Shown: in pieces, positions 1 to 12,599 of the stretch | Position numbering within the stretch: the first letter of the stretch is position 1 | Layout: each line of letters begins with the position of its first letter | Program-made: the position numbers and the translations under genes | The notes under the pieces: generated by a model | What the model saw: the letters and a program-made list of their open reading frames with translations, nothing else | What the model was told of the DNA's origin: nothing | The model's database searches: none | Source of the DNA: Agarophyton chilense | Lineage: Eukaryota; Rhodophyta; Florideophyceae; Gracilariales; Gracilariaceae | Reading direction: 5' to 3' | Assembly: GCA_030374765.1 (NCBI GenBank) | Contig: JARGXX010000022.1 | Location: forward strand, 1,364,001-1,428,000 | DNA length: 64,000 nt

Positions 1-1229
1 TTTAAATTTCTCCGGGAGGCGGGCGTACTCCCGCAGGCGAACAATTCTAGAGCCAAGAACTTCTGGCTGGGAAGTTTACTTTGTGTCCCGGATGATTCTC
101 CGAAGCAATTAGTATTATTTATTATTGTATTAAAACCCTCTCTATACTTGTAAAATACTAGGATAAGTACCAAAACTATCCAGAAATGCTTGTTGGGACT
201 CTTTTGCCGCCGATTCAATGTGGCATACTTGCCTCAGCGTAGAAATGAGCATTTATGACGTACACAACAACCGGTGGTCAACTAATAGGAGCATAAAGCT
301 TTTCATTTGATTAGGCTTAACTATGGCAGGGATCGATTGTATCATTTTCCAGAACCAGGCGTATTCCCTTACACTGGAATGAGAGTAATGGAGCCGATTT
401 ATCGATTCGATATGTCCCAAGGCAAGCCGTGTGGAAAGGGAAGACTGTTTCTCTGTTCATGTTTTCCTTTGTCTACTACTATGTACCTGGTCGAAGAATG
501 TACAGCTCCCTGCCTCCAAGAAATCTGCACCTGCTTTCCAGAATTCTACGAGTCTCTGCGTGGCCGCGTCGATAGGAAGCTCAACTCTGGGTGTTTGTCA
601 GTTCTTAACTGCATGTTTTGAGCGTTACTATTTCCCTTTCACTGGTTTATGATAGGTATCAACCCGACGTGATAAATGAAGTTGTTTTGATTGACTCGAA
701 GAAAATGTTCACCTCACTGGGTGTCCATATGCGCTTAAAGCCCTAGTTACTGGTGAAAACCAAATTCATCGTTTCGTTTTTGACTAACTCCTCTGCGATG
801 GACACTTGAAAGTTGAATTTTGGCGGTATTATCGGTCTCGCTCGCCTTAAAAAGACAAAGGTAAGTCAGTCACCAGCTACATTATGTCTGCCACCTGCAC
901 GAGAAGAAAGAAAGTCAGTTTTTACGGTTTTTGGCATGTATAGATTCGATGAAAGAACTTGAAGAACTCAACATATACCCTGTACTAGAATTACACCGTG
1001 AACGACTGCCTGACATGCTACGATATTTTACCACTCTTTACTATGGCGTTCTTTGTAAGAGTATAACACCCAAAGATCAGAAAAACGTGTTTCTGAATGC
1101 TCGAACTTATGGTGAATACCCTTCCGCAGAAGGCCAAAAAGCTCCTGAAAAAGAACTTTCTTAAGTGCACAAAACGATCTGAGCTGGAATATTCAAGCCG
1201 ACTCAGTCCCTTTGAGCAACTCTAGTTTT

Positions 1230-2070
1230 ACTGGCTCCTAGTATTGAATACCATCGCTTTAATGCCCAAACTATCAAGGACGTGTATCCTGTTTCAGGCA
1301 TGGACGAGAACATCTACCAGCGCGGCACCGATATCATATTTACGGCTTGTGACGCCAATTCTGGATAGTGGTTAGTTCCCGTCAGAAAAGAAGACAACTA
1401 AAAGGCGGCCTCCGTTGCTTTTTCGGAACTTTACAGTGTCAGTTTTTAGGTGGCGTATGTTTTCCACTCATTTGGAAGTTGTTATCGTATTCCACGGTAG
1501 TCTGCACGACCATCGCACTAATGTCAGGGACATTTTAATCATGTTTCGCTATGTTTGATTTACACTCAAGCTAATAAAAAGCCAGTTGTTTTACAGATAC
1601 TGTCAATTATCTGGGTCCTATTATCTGTCCTGGAAGTATGATGATCGAAAAAGCTCTTGAAAAATCACTTCAGCTAGCGAAGATGCCCGAAACTCAAAGC
1701 GAACTTTGCTTCTTTGTAGGATCAGGGGACTTCTTTCGAAGGTTTATTCAAAACAGCGCGAACATGGCGACTTTCTTGAACGCTCATCTGCAAAAAAGGT
1801 AACCCCTAAAACTAAACCTCTTCAACTCAGCCCTGACGGATGCAGTTAGCATCCATAAGGAGGCTGTCACGTCAGCGCAAATACATCGTTGCCAAAACCT
1901 GGACTACTGTTTCCTTTGGATACAAAATTTAGTGACTACCAAGTCGGATGTGTCCTCTTTCATTCCGAGCATCATTAAAGTAACCGAACAGTACTAGAAA
2001 AGTGAAGACGGACAAGACGAAGCAAAAAGAATAGGCCAAGGCTTTCCACTCACAATTCATGAACAAACGG
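1230..2070 (+). mobile_element. Gy1 part: reverse transcriptase / RNase H remnant
   Basis: Translation on + shows a recognisable Ty3/gypsy reverse transcriptase core. The stretch TIKDVYPVSGMDENIY, followed by a DANSGYW motif, matches Gy2 (TIKDVYPIPRMDEYID and DANSGYW). Further on, a segment resembling HDHRTNVRDILIMFR matches the part after the catalytic loop. Near 1680-1790 KMPETQSEL and FFRRFIQNSANMATFLNA match the connection to RNase H (KHPKTQTELRSF and RRFVPNFADIATPLNR in Gy2). The region is clearly fossil. No functional product is expected. Confidence 0.75.
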
Positions 2071-2949
2071 TAATCAAAAACACAATCCATTTCCAACCCT
2101 AATCTATCAACACCGATACCACCAAGCCCCGCTTCGTTCGACGAATAGGTTGACAAATATGTCAAAAACCAGTAATTCAGCAATTACCACAACGCTATTA
2201 GCACACGCAATGACACCCTCCAGCCACTTGAAACCATACCACTCCACGCCATCAACACCAATCTTTCATTCACGTCCAACAAACCACAAAGCATACTAGA
2301 TCTAGAAACAGCACACTACAAATTATGGGACCTGGCCCTATAAACACATGTAGCCCCGATTGGCGCACTACCGCGAATTCAAAGCAACCCAAATCCATAT
2401 GATTACTACGGCCAGCTGAAACTCTTCGAGTTCAAGAAGAGCCCAGTTCCACCAACGATTGTCGGTGACATTACGAATGATATCTTAGTACTACTAACAG
2501 TTCTACACGAAACCCCCATGCCCCACGACTCAGACAAGAACATATTCTATCATATAAATCAGACCACCAAGAAAAACCATAGGCTCTTTATGACAGAGGC
2601 AGAAAGCACAGAACCCAAAAAAACTTGAAAAAGATAGACATCCACCTAAAAAAGCGCCATGTAGTTCGCCAGAAGATGGTAGTACCCCGCTGCCCAAACA
2701 AAACGGACGAAGACACGCCAATCGTTTTCTTTATAGCAGGAAATAAGTCTCACACAAATATGACACCAATTAGTGGCCATATATATACATCAAACCCACC
2801 ACAATCCGAAACTTCAACCGAAGGTTCAAATAACTTAATAATCTCTATCATTCTTCCCAACCCATCTCCTTCTCCAGTAAAACGACATAACGAAGCGCCG
2901 AGGACTACGGCCTCCCAAACCCCTGATACAAAAACTGTATCAATTATAT

Positions 2950-4650
2950 AGGCAACAAATACCCAGTTCGTTGAATTCTTATTAACCGTCTTTGCGAATA
3001 TGAAACGGCTCTTAGCATCCGATACAACCACACGGATACACAATGCCGTAATCCAGGACACCTACAGTTCGGAAAAAAAACTTCTCAAGCCATTTGCCTG
3101 CATGCAGTGAAACCACACACCCTCTACTACACTAAGAAACTGGACGTCAGTCACAACAACATTGAAATTAATTCAACATACGAGGTAAGGTCGGAAGTTA
3201 GTTTCAAGTTTACTCTTGAAAGCGGAGCGCTTCTCAGGCGCAAAACATAAATTCATCTCTCCATGACCCTCCATCCCAAACCCATTCTAACCCCATTGCA
3301 AATCCATTAAAAGACCCATTTCTCACAGAGTAGACTTTTGGAGCTGAAGAACAGCGACAATAACACTATTTACACCCACGCAGTCGTAAAATACCATACA
3401 CACAATAACCTAATATCTTTTAACTACCTTGTCACGAGATGTGGACTTGTATTGTTCACACTCAACCACTGATATGTCTTAGAATACGGAGGAACCCCTT
3501 TTTCGATACTCGCAAATAAAAAATAGAAAGAAAAACAAACACAAAATCAGAGCCACCATGATAAACAGTACCTCAGCCCAAACATCAGTGGGGTTTTCTA
3601 TTGAAACGTCACCATAATAAAAGCACCGAACCAGTCACCTTTTAGACTATCACCACCACCCCTCTCACAACCAAGCCCCCAGCGACAACTTTTCCCCGAC
3701 CCATCATAATAAAAACTCCCACTCCAGAATCGCGATCACTAAGAACGAACGCTACACAACCCCATTCATAAACAAATGCAAACGCACATTCAAATCATGA
3801 GAAGTAACTGGCAGTTATGCGTAAACCATGCACACCCCGAATCGCTGGCCCTTATCGCACGTCATGGACTATTATCCAGAATTTTGAAGGCATTACCACC
3901 AAATGTCTACCTCACATTTAATCGCTGTGAGCACGCAAAACGCCAACCAGCAGCACACAAAATTAAACAAAACACGTACCCAATGGGGGTCTGTGGGAGT
4001 TCAGATACCTGTGGCAATCTCTACTTAAAGTCGATACATGAAAACCAGCACATGCTTCTATTAATATGAGCGACAATCGAAATCGCAATAGCTCATTTAA
4101 TCAAGAGCAAACAATATATATCGCACAACATTGGAACAGGTTTGCATCATATTCAACACACAATAAAATAACCTTTCCCGCACCTGTTAACGGGCGCGCC
4201 AATATTCGCGTTGAGTACGAATGTACACCGCGCAGCATGTTTGCCTCCGTTCAACTGGAGCTTTTTTCCCTCTCCAACAGCTGTTGCATTTGGAATTTAG
4301 CTTAGCAAAAGAATTCCGCGTCTGCGTGATCCGGTGCCACACATGGACATTCTACAAAACCGTCGGAAACAAATTCGCATTTGGAAGCGGAATCTGTAAC
4401 GTTAACCTCACCCCAGGAGGCGAACTACAGTGGAAAAGTCACTTCACTTACGCTGGATGCCCATACGAAAGCCCCACTTGGAAACGTAACGATGAAACAA
4501 TTACGACGCCATCTGCAGCCTTAAGAATACTTCACCAACCAAATTGTCACGCACGTCCGGTATCAGGAAGACGTGTCGCTGTACCGTATTCGTTGGTACG
4601 AATAAGACATCTATTGGGATGCAGGGGAGCGAATTGAGCGCCTCCTCTGA
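2950..4650 (+). mobile_element. Gy1 part: integrase C-terminal and chromodomain remnants
   Basis: This stretch has a strong A+C bias on +. Around 3845-3880 a GPYRT segment is at the place expected for the integrase GPY/F motif. At about 4538-4650 a chromodomain remnant reads YQEDVSLYRIRWYE followed by GERIERL, matching GVLQYRTRWYGYGPEWDTPE and PIEHLPRS of Gy3. The intervening ~650 bases would be the long integrase-chromodomain linker seen in Gy2 and Gy3. The chromodomain is convincing. The integrase core upstream is only weakly visible. The part is broken. Confidence 0.55.
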
Positions 4651-4859
4651 TCAAAAGAAGTCCAGAGTCACAGCCGCGCAGAAAACCCAATTTAAGCCAC
4701 CCTGCCTAATGCGAAACTTCGAAAAAGAAACCGCCACGGAGGTACTAAGAAAAAAAACACAGAATAAAAACAGTTTGAGGTGGAGAAGTTTATCGAAAAG
4801 ATTTTGTTAAGTACTTTACTAATTGCAGAGCCAAATGGACACCAAAAACCTGGACCTCG

Positions 4860-6650
4860 GTGTTTTGTAACGCTACCCTCATTCATAGGAGTTCTCCGTC
4901 CAAGGCTTGTTTCCAGAGCATATCGCATTGCGAAGATTACCCCTAAATCTTTGTGAGAACTTAATCCCACCTCGCGGAGGAATTCGACTATCATGTTTCC
5001 ATTACTTCTAGCCGTGTGACTAGAGAGAGCCACGCAGATATCTCCACTACAATACAAGGGACCCACTGGGACATATTAAACCGGCGTTTCCGGGATATTT
5101 AAACTCAAAAGGGGTATTGACAACGTCGTCGAAGTCGACGGCATCGTCGACGTCCGCATCTTTTGTATCCTTATGCACCATTAGATCTTCCCCACTACAA
5201 ATGCAGTAATGACGTTCAGCTTCTAAGAACCCGACCGGGTGATCCCCGGAAAGTCCCTCCTCGGCGTCCTAGTATTTGCGCGCTTCTGCAGCGGTGGTCT
5301 TTCGAAAGTTCTACGAGTCGAAGTACACGAAGACACCCGCGGCCGCGGTATTTGTTCCCATTTCTGGGTTGGACCCACCACCTTCTTAGTTTCGTCCATT
5401 TTTATCGATCAGTAACTGACTCCAGTCAACATTATCGACGTAATCGAGCAGATCGGTCATTTTTTCGACATTGGCCCAGCCTCTCAAGGTGACGCGAAAA
5501 TCCAACCTTTGGATATCCACCCGCAGACGCGGTTAGATGTATCATACATTGTACTGTTAATACACGTCAGTGAGGATCAAGTCCATGAGCATATTTGCCG
5601 CTGTGCGCGACCGCCCATTCAGCGGAGACCACCATCAATGATTCTGAACGGGGATCTGTCAGAAGGCATGACCTGAGGCAGGCTAACACCGGTGGAAACC
5701 CAATATAGCATCCCCGGTACGCCTACATATGACCTAACCATCCTGCGAGAGAGGCATGCCGACTGTGCCGGTGAATCGGGGCGATGCGCTGGAGCTCTGC
5801 ACTCTGAAATGGTACACAATACCTAAACCGACAGCGCCGACGCCGTTTGTAATGGATGAACCGTTGAAGGAGGTTGTATCCATTTTATGGCGGTAGATAG
5901 CCGCAATCTGTTCGCATGATCGGTCTTTCACAGAAAGTGGGTTCCTTGTGGAGGATCGGGAGACCCCTCCAAATGAAGGTTTCCTGCGCCGCGAGGGGAC
6001 CACCGTAACCCACTTCCTAGCTATTACAGTATATAACCACATCGAAACGCAGTTCTGAAGGGATCGAGAACTGGAAGGTGCCTGTCCTTACCTTTGTCTG
6101 CACGGGAGAGGCATGTGCGGGTACGGGAATTTATCCCGTGTTGCGGCGTAACTCGTGGGCAGAGATAACCACACGGCTGCCCCAGTCCCATGAAGAGGCC
6201 ATGGTCGCTGGGAAATTTCCGGGAAGGTTTTGGATCCATCCCTGTAATCGCCGAGCAATCCATCATCGAAGACGGCAGCGGGATGGAACAACAGGGCCCG
6301 ATAAATGTGGAAGGAACTTTCGTGAATACTCAGATTCCGCTTAATCAAGAAGCAGTACGAAGGCCACCCCACGCCTGGATGAGGACTGAAACAAAACACT
6401 CTGAGAATTTTTAGGCTGCAATTGATGATTACAAAACGGACCAACACCATCAGTGGAATTTTGTCCGCTCTGAGGGAGCGGTACTGGTCGGATCTTGGTT
6501 ACAATCCTGTTCGGGGTGTAAGCCGATTGGTTGAAAATCGCACTTAGAGTATGGTTCATAGCCAATATCGGCAGAAAGACAGACGATAGCTCTAACGGCT
6601 ACTACCTCGCACGAGGTAACGTCACTGTAGAGACAGGCAGTGAATATTCT
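4860..6650 (-). mobile_element. Gy1 part: remnant of the opposite-strand (antisense) gene
   Basis: On -, opposite to the gag-pol direction of Gy1, two blocks match the antisense proteins of Gy2 and Gy3. One, near 6250-6290, reads FHPAAVFDDGLLGDY (Gy2: FHPTAVRDDELIDSY). The other, near 4880-4985, reads FLREVGLSSHKDLG and RRTPMNE (Gy3: FLREVGLRPSEILG and GGPPRAEE). The first block lies about 470 bp from the LTR start (about 500 in Gy2, 400 in Gy3). The end of the second lies about 1.88 kb from it (1.94 in Gy2, 1.83 in Gy3). The preserved spacing supports true homology. The gene is broken at many places and its function is unknown. Confidence 0.7.
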
Positions 6651-6758
6651 GAAATTCAGGAATACACAGCCGATTGTGAAGAGATCATGCAGTTAAGCTC
6701 TTTTTCCGGCACTGCTACCCCAATCCTGAGTACGTGCGTTCATCTCAGGATGAGAATA

Positions 6759-7480
6759 TGAAGCGCACCGCTCGCTGAAAGGGGTTCTGGGTACTTGCTT
6801 ATTTTCCGAAAGGTTTGGTCGCACAAGATATATATGAGCTGTGCTGGCGACAACTGAGATTAATTGGGCACGTGGAAAGCGGTAGAAGTAATGGTGGCTG
6901 GCACTGTATTAAATTAGGATTGGCTCTGTATTACATTATTGTTAGCACTGTCTTAATTAATCATATTAATTATAGGTAGCGAACGATAATGCACTTATCG
7001 CAACCGCGACTTCGCTATTATGCCCAGTAAAGGTCGCCCTACCACAGATTTGGCTCTGGACCTAATCGTCTTTGCCGACGATTCTACTCTTCCTTAAAAG
7101 AAAAGAGCGTCTCCTAAAAGTAAAATATCTACTCTGAGCATCCAAAGATTCCCAGTCTTAGAATTTATTATACAAACTGTTTCGTTTCTGCCTTGTATAA
7201 GGATCGTTCCCTGTTTTTCTGTATTATCTCTAATTCCGTGGAAACCCCTCCTTTTACTTTTCTTTCCCTTTCGCCTTTTCCCTTTACCTAAGGGTGGTCT
7301 ACATTCACTCGTTGCTCTCATCGGCATCGCTGCGCTTGCCAATACCGTGGACTGGTCTTCGTTTACAAGACTCCTACCCATAGTTTTATCGACATCCATC
7401 TTACCCCAACTAACTGCTCTAGTCGCTAAGGCCTGATATTGGTCTCATGATTGACTGTCGTTCCATCCTTGGAAGGCCTT
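6759..7480 (+). repeat. Gy1 part: 3' LTR remnant
   Basis: The start TGAAGCGCACCG matches the sense-strand LTR start of Gy3 (TGAAGAGCAACG) and follows an AGAATA tract where Gy3 has its purine tract ending GGATA. Around 7250-7330 a pyrimidine-rich run followed by a segment like TTGCTCTCATCGGC resembles the middle of the Gy3 LTR. The right end is uncertain (7.4-7.65 kb). Confidence 0.5.
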
Positions 7481-8450
7481 TCCCAGTGCAAGCGCCTTGT
7501 GCGAGGAATACTCAGAATGTCTTTGTCGTGTTCCTTATCTCTTGCCATTACACTGCAGTTGTGGCGGGCGTCACTGTCCAGGATGAGCGTATCTGTGACT
7601 TTTATATCCTTTTTAGATAAAGCAGCGTTTTTGTGCAGAATTGGAAATGGTATAGGGTTCAAGGTTGGGTACAAGGGATTTTATGGTTGGTTTTGTGAAG
7701 TTAGAGCCCGATGTTTGGTTCAGCTGTACTTGAAATGGCGTTTATCTCAGCACCGTGGGTTTTTGTTATTGTAACGTACTATCAGGCTCTGATTGTAGGA
7801 AAGTAATTAATTAAAAGGTATATGTCGAATTGAACATGTGGTCTCGCGGTAATTGGGTTGGTGCGTGTAGCTGACTTTTGGAGTACTACAGCCCACGTCG
7901 AATCATTTCGTAGTTGAAGTTGAGATTTTTTCTGCGGTGTAGATCTGATGCATGTTTTTCAGTGTTCAGTGATTCGAACACTCTGCTGAAGTGGCAAATT
8001 GAGTTAGCTTTGTTGCGTAGTATGGGAATGGAGATAAGAGGTAGAGTAGTGTGTTTCTTAAGGTATGAAATGATGAAGTGTGTGGTGTATTGCTTTTGTT
8101 GGAAATGTTTTGGTATCGGGCTGCTACCATTTTTTAGTGTACTGATTAATACTGCCTCGGATGTTTTCCCATTCCGAAAATGTTCTCCAGCGGTATGCTC
8201 TCTGCCTCCATATTCAAAAGGCTGTAGTATTCCGTCTTTTAGTTCTCAATATGGTTGAGATTCTTTTGAACAGTAGTATATGGGGTCCATTGGTCTTTGA
8301 GAACTACAAAACGTTTTAAATTGTAGACTAATACCGTGTTTATTGCGGGTAAGACTAGGTGGTTTTTCTTTGTTTCAAAAGTGTGCTTGTGTGATAATCT
8401 TGAAGGTGTTTCTAAAAGCAATCAACTAACCCTCCATCTATGAGCTGGTA
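7450..8450 (-). mobile_element. Possible Ty1/copia fragment (RNase H region)
   Basis: On - the stretch has the same A+C bias as Co2 on its coding strand. One segment (near 7.95-8.1 kb) reads LRNTLLYLLSPFPYYATKLT, which resembles the copia RNase H-connection motif (LLYL..TRPDI..AV..L). The match is by eye only and the fragment is badly broken. It could also be the distal part of Co1. No LTR was found. Confidence 0.3.
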
Positions 8451-8849
8451 CCCATTTTAAAATTTTAAAACTTTAAAAGTGTAGGAGCTACTTTTCAAAT
8501 GTAGTTACCAGGAAGTAAGTCCACCAAAGCTACGGATATATGACGTTTTTTAGCGTAAGAAGAGTCTAAAAAGCGAACAATTCGTATAATGTCCATCTTG
8601 AGTAGAAGAATAAGACGAGATACGGGGTCACTTTAGTGTAGCGAACAGCTCGGCTCAGCTGATCGACAATCTTCACCCTCTTCCTCTCGAGTCATTCCAT
8701 TTTGTTGTGAGCCAGTTGCGATACTGCGGACTTGTAATCTGGCATGGTGTTTTATCACCAAGCGATTCTTATGTGCATTAATCAAAAAACAGAAAACGAC
8801 ACGTCAGTAGACAGTTCTTCGAGGTTCTTGATGTAGATGCGCCTGTTCT

Positions 8850-9980
8850 GTATTTTTATTCCATCGCTTTCTCAAGTGAATGAAAGCCCAGTAGAGATGC
8901 AAGGCAAAAATGTCTCCTTTGTCATTTCAAGCTTCTTGTTCGTCTTCTTCTAAGACTCCTTGGAAGAAGAGTCACCTTATCGCAAGAGATCATCTAAAAA
9001 CCACCTAATATTTCTTTGAGACTACTGTATTCCATGTGAAGGTAAAGAGCCTGTCCCAATCCAGTTGATACCATGCCCAGGTCCGTGGTATTGATATCGT
9101 CTTTAATTTGGTTTCACAGTTCCCCAGATGAACAAGAACCTTACCGAGGTTTCAGCAGCTGTGGGCATGGGGAATAGTTCAGTTCAAGCTCTGGAAGAGG
9201 ACTTATGATGAAAAGCTCGCGGAGAATAGGCTCTGCTGAGTGGAGCTAAGCCCGACTGATATCAGAGCTCCAGACATCGCACCTATACATGGCAGCTAGA
9301 ACTAGAGGCAATCTGATAGACGGCGGTTGTAGATTGGTTGTTTAATACACCATCATGTTCTTCGTGCGACCACGGTGTATATCGATAGCGTGTCTAGACT
9401 TGTACTTCAGTTTTCCATCGCCAGGGGAATAAATTCCAATTACAAATCCTTCATATAAAACGATTGCCTTCGTCGGAATATCTTCTGATAGTATGATTTT
9501 GAAAGTCTTTGTATCCAACAGATTCTTGATGTCATTACTTTTCGCGGAACGCATCTTCTTCGACGACGCCCATAATTTCCGTCAAGTAAAATTCCAGGAT
9601 CATATGGGCAACTATAAAATCATTAACCTTCTCAAAGTTCGGAAAAGATTGAGTGCACCAAATCTTCAGGTTCGTAATACGCTTTGACTTGCGCAAGAGA
9701 AAACTGTTTGACAGTCCCACGCGAACGTCTTGGGCGATAATAAGTCGTTTAATTTTGTCGACACTGTTGACGGTCAGTGCATCAATCATCTCTCCAATAC
9801 GATTTTAAACGATCTTCTCTCGCAAAACAAAGACCTTATCTTTCGTCTTATATATTTTGTCAGTAGCAGGAGATGTTATGTGCTTCAGTGCGCGATCTAT
9901 ACAGAGATCAGCCATGAAATTCTTTTAATTTCTTCCTTAGACGTCCTACCGATCTTTGTCTTACTTTCCAACGTTATTTG
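8850..9980 (-). mobile_element. Co1 part: integrase C-terminus and reverse transcriptase remnant
   Basis: The segment IKNLLDTKTFKIILSEDIP with KLKYKSRHAIDIHRGRTKN matches the copia reverse transcriptase start (family form: IKNLLDRGTFKVIL and KYKARYVIGGHRD). Upstream, KIYKTKDKVFVLREKIV matches the integrase C-terminal DKVLVWREK segment. Near 8.98-9.0 kb the motif FLDDLL occupies the place of the catalytic YVDD. These matches are from knowledge of the family and not from a search. The part is fossil. Confidence 0.6.
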
Positions 9981-10148
9981 TTAGTCTGGTATCGAAGATC
10001 GAGTGTGAAATTTCGGGGACTCCCAGACAACTAAGGCAAAAGAATATAGTAGCTCAGGGACTACGGTATCCGTTACTGATTTAAGTGCGACAGAAAGAGC
10101 AATTCGGCCGTCCGCAAAGAAATCTTGTGGAACTAACTTCTGGTACGT

Positions 10149-10944
10149 CTATCGAAGAGGCCGGTAATACCTTTTGCCAATATCAAGACTCGAGTACGCT
10201 TCTTTTCCGGTTTGATAAATATCACCGTTGGGTAGTGCCGCAATGTTGATGAAAAGAGGGCCAAACGCTGTTCCTTGGTCAACCAACACCCGGATGGTTA
10301 TTCTAGTGCATATTGCTGCCCGACACTGGAGTATCTTCTGCCGGATGGTTTTAGTGGATAGATCAAGGAGAAGACACACGGAAGAGAAATGATTATCTTC
10401 GTCCATATTGTTTAGGATAGGTTTTCCAATCAAGAACACGATATTTAGAAGGATTTGTTCATTGAAGCGAACATTTCCTGCACCGAACGCGACTCTAAAG
10501 CGAGTTGGGGCGATCTGAAGTCTTTTACACGGATCGCATCTCCTTTTCAGGGCTGTCAAAAAACACAAAGCTTTTATGTAGTTTCTCGCAGACGAGCTCT
10601 CTTCATTAGTTTGAACAATTTCTTGTCAGAAGGGTATAAGAACTGCTTGTTACGCTTCAGAATTTTCAATCTTCTGAAAAAGTCTGATTCTGAAGAGCTG
10701 CGTCACCAAAAACGGGTTTATTTCTCGCTCGACATAGAGTGATTGGCCATTATTTTTCATAATTTTCCGATTCATCATCATGGCGAATAAACAATCGTTT
10801 GGTTAAACGACTGGAAACCATCTTTGTGATCAAGGACTCTTTGTACAGCACGTCCATACCCAAAAGAGCGGGTAAACTAGCTTTAACGACTTCGAATTTG
10901 AAAAATATAGGACGTGCACTAGATGGTGTTGCGAGATAAATCAC
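10149..10944 (-). mobile_element. Co1 part: protease-type segment and integrase core
   Basis: The segment LPALLGMDVLYKESLI (about 10.8-10.9 kb) resembles the PALLGLDVL segment that copia-type polyproteins carry after the protease. Downstream on the same strand, CDPCKRLQIAPTRFRV is the end of an HHCC zinc finger. MDEDNHF followed by LVDQGTAFG gives the D...D spacing expected for a DDE integrase core. The two parts lie in the order typical of copia polyproteins. The element is broken. Confidence 0.6.
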
Positions 10945-12209
10945 TACTTGTTCTATGGGATCGAAGCTTGTCTAGGTGAGATGGAATATTGATTTTGATA
11001 GACTTTTTGAAAGGGTCGGCATGGTAATCATTTATTCACGGTACACCCTTTTCAATTCCTTGATATCAACAGCAGATTTTGGGGCACTAATGACCACGTA
11101 GAAGCCATGTAGACGACAGAGAAGATGTTCTCGTAAAATGGCTGCGACAGAGACATCCATGCGTGCATAATTTTCACGCCTGCTTAGAGCCTCAGATGAA
11201 TGGTGCGATAGGAAGTTATAAACCATGATAGGCGACGAAAACGAGCCAAGTTCACTCGATGCGTTTCTGAAAATCCTCCGGAGAAAAGTTGTTTGAAGAA
11301 GTAACAGAACTACCCAAAGCACCGTTCAAGTATTTTGTACACCATTTGTAGTCGACTGCTCCAAAACCAGAGACAACCTCGATAAACCGGTCCTTATTTA
11401 GTTCGTCAAACAGACGAACATTCTTGTGGGCATGCTCGGAACCACTCTCGTCTTGTTGATCAGAGAGACCATTGAGGTTTGGGTTTTCTCCTTCAATCCG
11501 AAGAATGAGTTTTTACATAATTTATGCCGCCGAATCACCGTTTCTCAAACCTTGAAGAACCAAATCGGAAAAGGTTTCGGTAGAAAGAACATCCCGTATG
11601 AAGATGATCCTGATCATGCTCGGTATTGTGAGATGGAACAGTACCACCTGGATTTCGGTAACTTTTCTCTGGTTCACCTCTTTCTTCAGTAGTTTTTAGT
11701 TGGTAACGTCGAACCGTTGCAGATCGTTGCCTATTTCAGAACATTAGAACTCAATACACAGATTGGCGTGCTTTGTAAATCCCAACGCCAGATGTTTCAA
11801 TATTCATCAAAATTTAAGGTTACCTTCGTGAAACAAACATGCTTCAAAACATAACAGTTTGGAGTGTATTTTGTCGTACAATCACCTTTGGGGTATGCTA
11901 CTGTCTTGTCTCGGGAGCGTGGTGACGCTCAACCTTAGAAGGTAGACGTAATAAACCTCGATTGTAACAGGGCACCGTAAAAACCCGCAGGGGCAAACGG
12001 CGGGGCAACTAACATATACCGTGTAGGTGAACGATGGTAGGCGTCGACGCGCGGGAAAGCCTGTGTGGTAGTTGAGAAACGATGAACCAAAAGGTATAGT
12101 CGTGACCCAAGTGGTGCCTGTCTTTATCAGATTAAGATGGGGGAGGTGCAGTTCCCTATATGCAGTGGACTGCACTCTCCAGATCACCCGGGAGGTGCAA
12201 GTAAGGCAG

Positions 12210-12234
12210 GGTCTCTGACCTAGTGTCAGAGACC
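12210..12234. repeat. Perfect inverted repeat (10-bp arms, 5-bp loop)
   Basis: GGTCTCTGAC and GTCAGAGACC flank CTAGT. The surrounding 200 bases are more G+C-rich than their neighbours, so this may be part of an LTR or a small non-autonomous element. No function can be assigned. Confidence 0.6.
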
Positions 12235-12599
12235 TGGCCAACACTGGCTACAGTGCCAGGTGGCCCCTTAACTACTGTACTAAAATACATATAATTACAA
12301 TTATTATTACTAACTATTACTCAACCAGAAGGTACATGTCAACACTACACGTGGCTGACAACACCTAGATGGTAGCTCGCCCGGAGCTGCATTGCCGATG
12401 ATCCCTTGAATCCATCACCTATATGGTCAGTGTAGTATATCGACAACCTCAAAGGTCAAACCTTCTGCCACTATACGACATCTCTATCCTTAGAATTTTG
12501 AATTGTAAGCGCTCAAATGGAAGCACTTTCTTATCTCTCATCCTAGCGATATTATTTTCATGAAGGCATTCCTCCAATATACACACTGAACTCCCAGCT

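Larger units (their letters stand above)
1..7480 (+). mobile_element. Gy1: old Ty3/gypsy chromodomain retrotransposon relic
   Basis: An ancient gag-pol relic read on +, entering from outside the window. Reverse transcriptase, RNase H-like, integrase C-terminal and chromodomain remnants follow one another in the order seen in Gy2 and Gy3. After them comes a remnant of the same opposite-strand gene those elements carry, then an LTR-like start at 6759. It is heavily broken (many breaks). No 5' LTR or gag is visible to me, and the first ~900 bases are too decayed to assign. The right end is approximate, because the LTR end could not be fixed. The family assignment rests on residue-level matches to the better preserved Gy2 and Gy3 in this window. 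Confidence 0.75.

Noticed and set aside
307-652. Overlapping + frames at the window start as a cysteine-rich protein.
   Set aside because: The cysteines follow no finger pattern, and the stretch precedes the Gy1 RT where decayed gag or protease sequence is expected.
12338-12480. A tRNA gene in the compact stretch after the Co1 hairpin.
   Set aside because: No cloverleaf with D-arm, anticodon arm and T-arm could be folded by eye.
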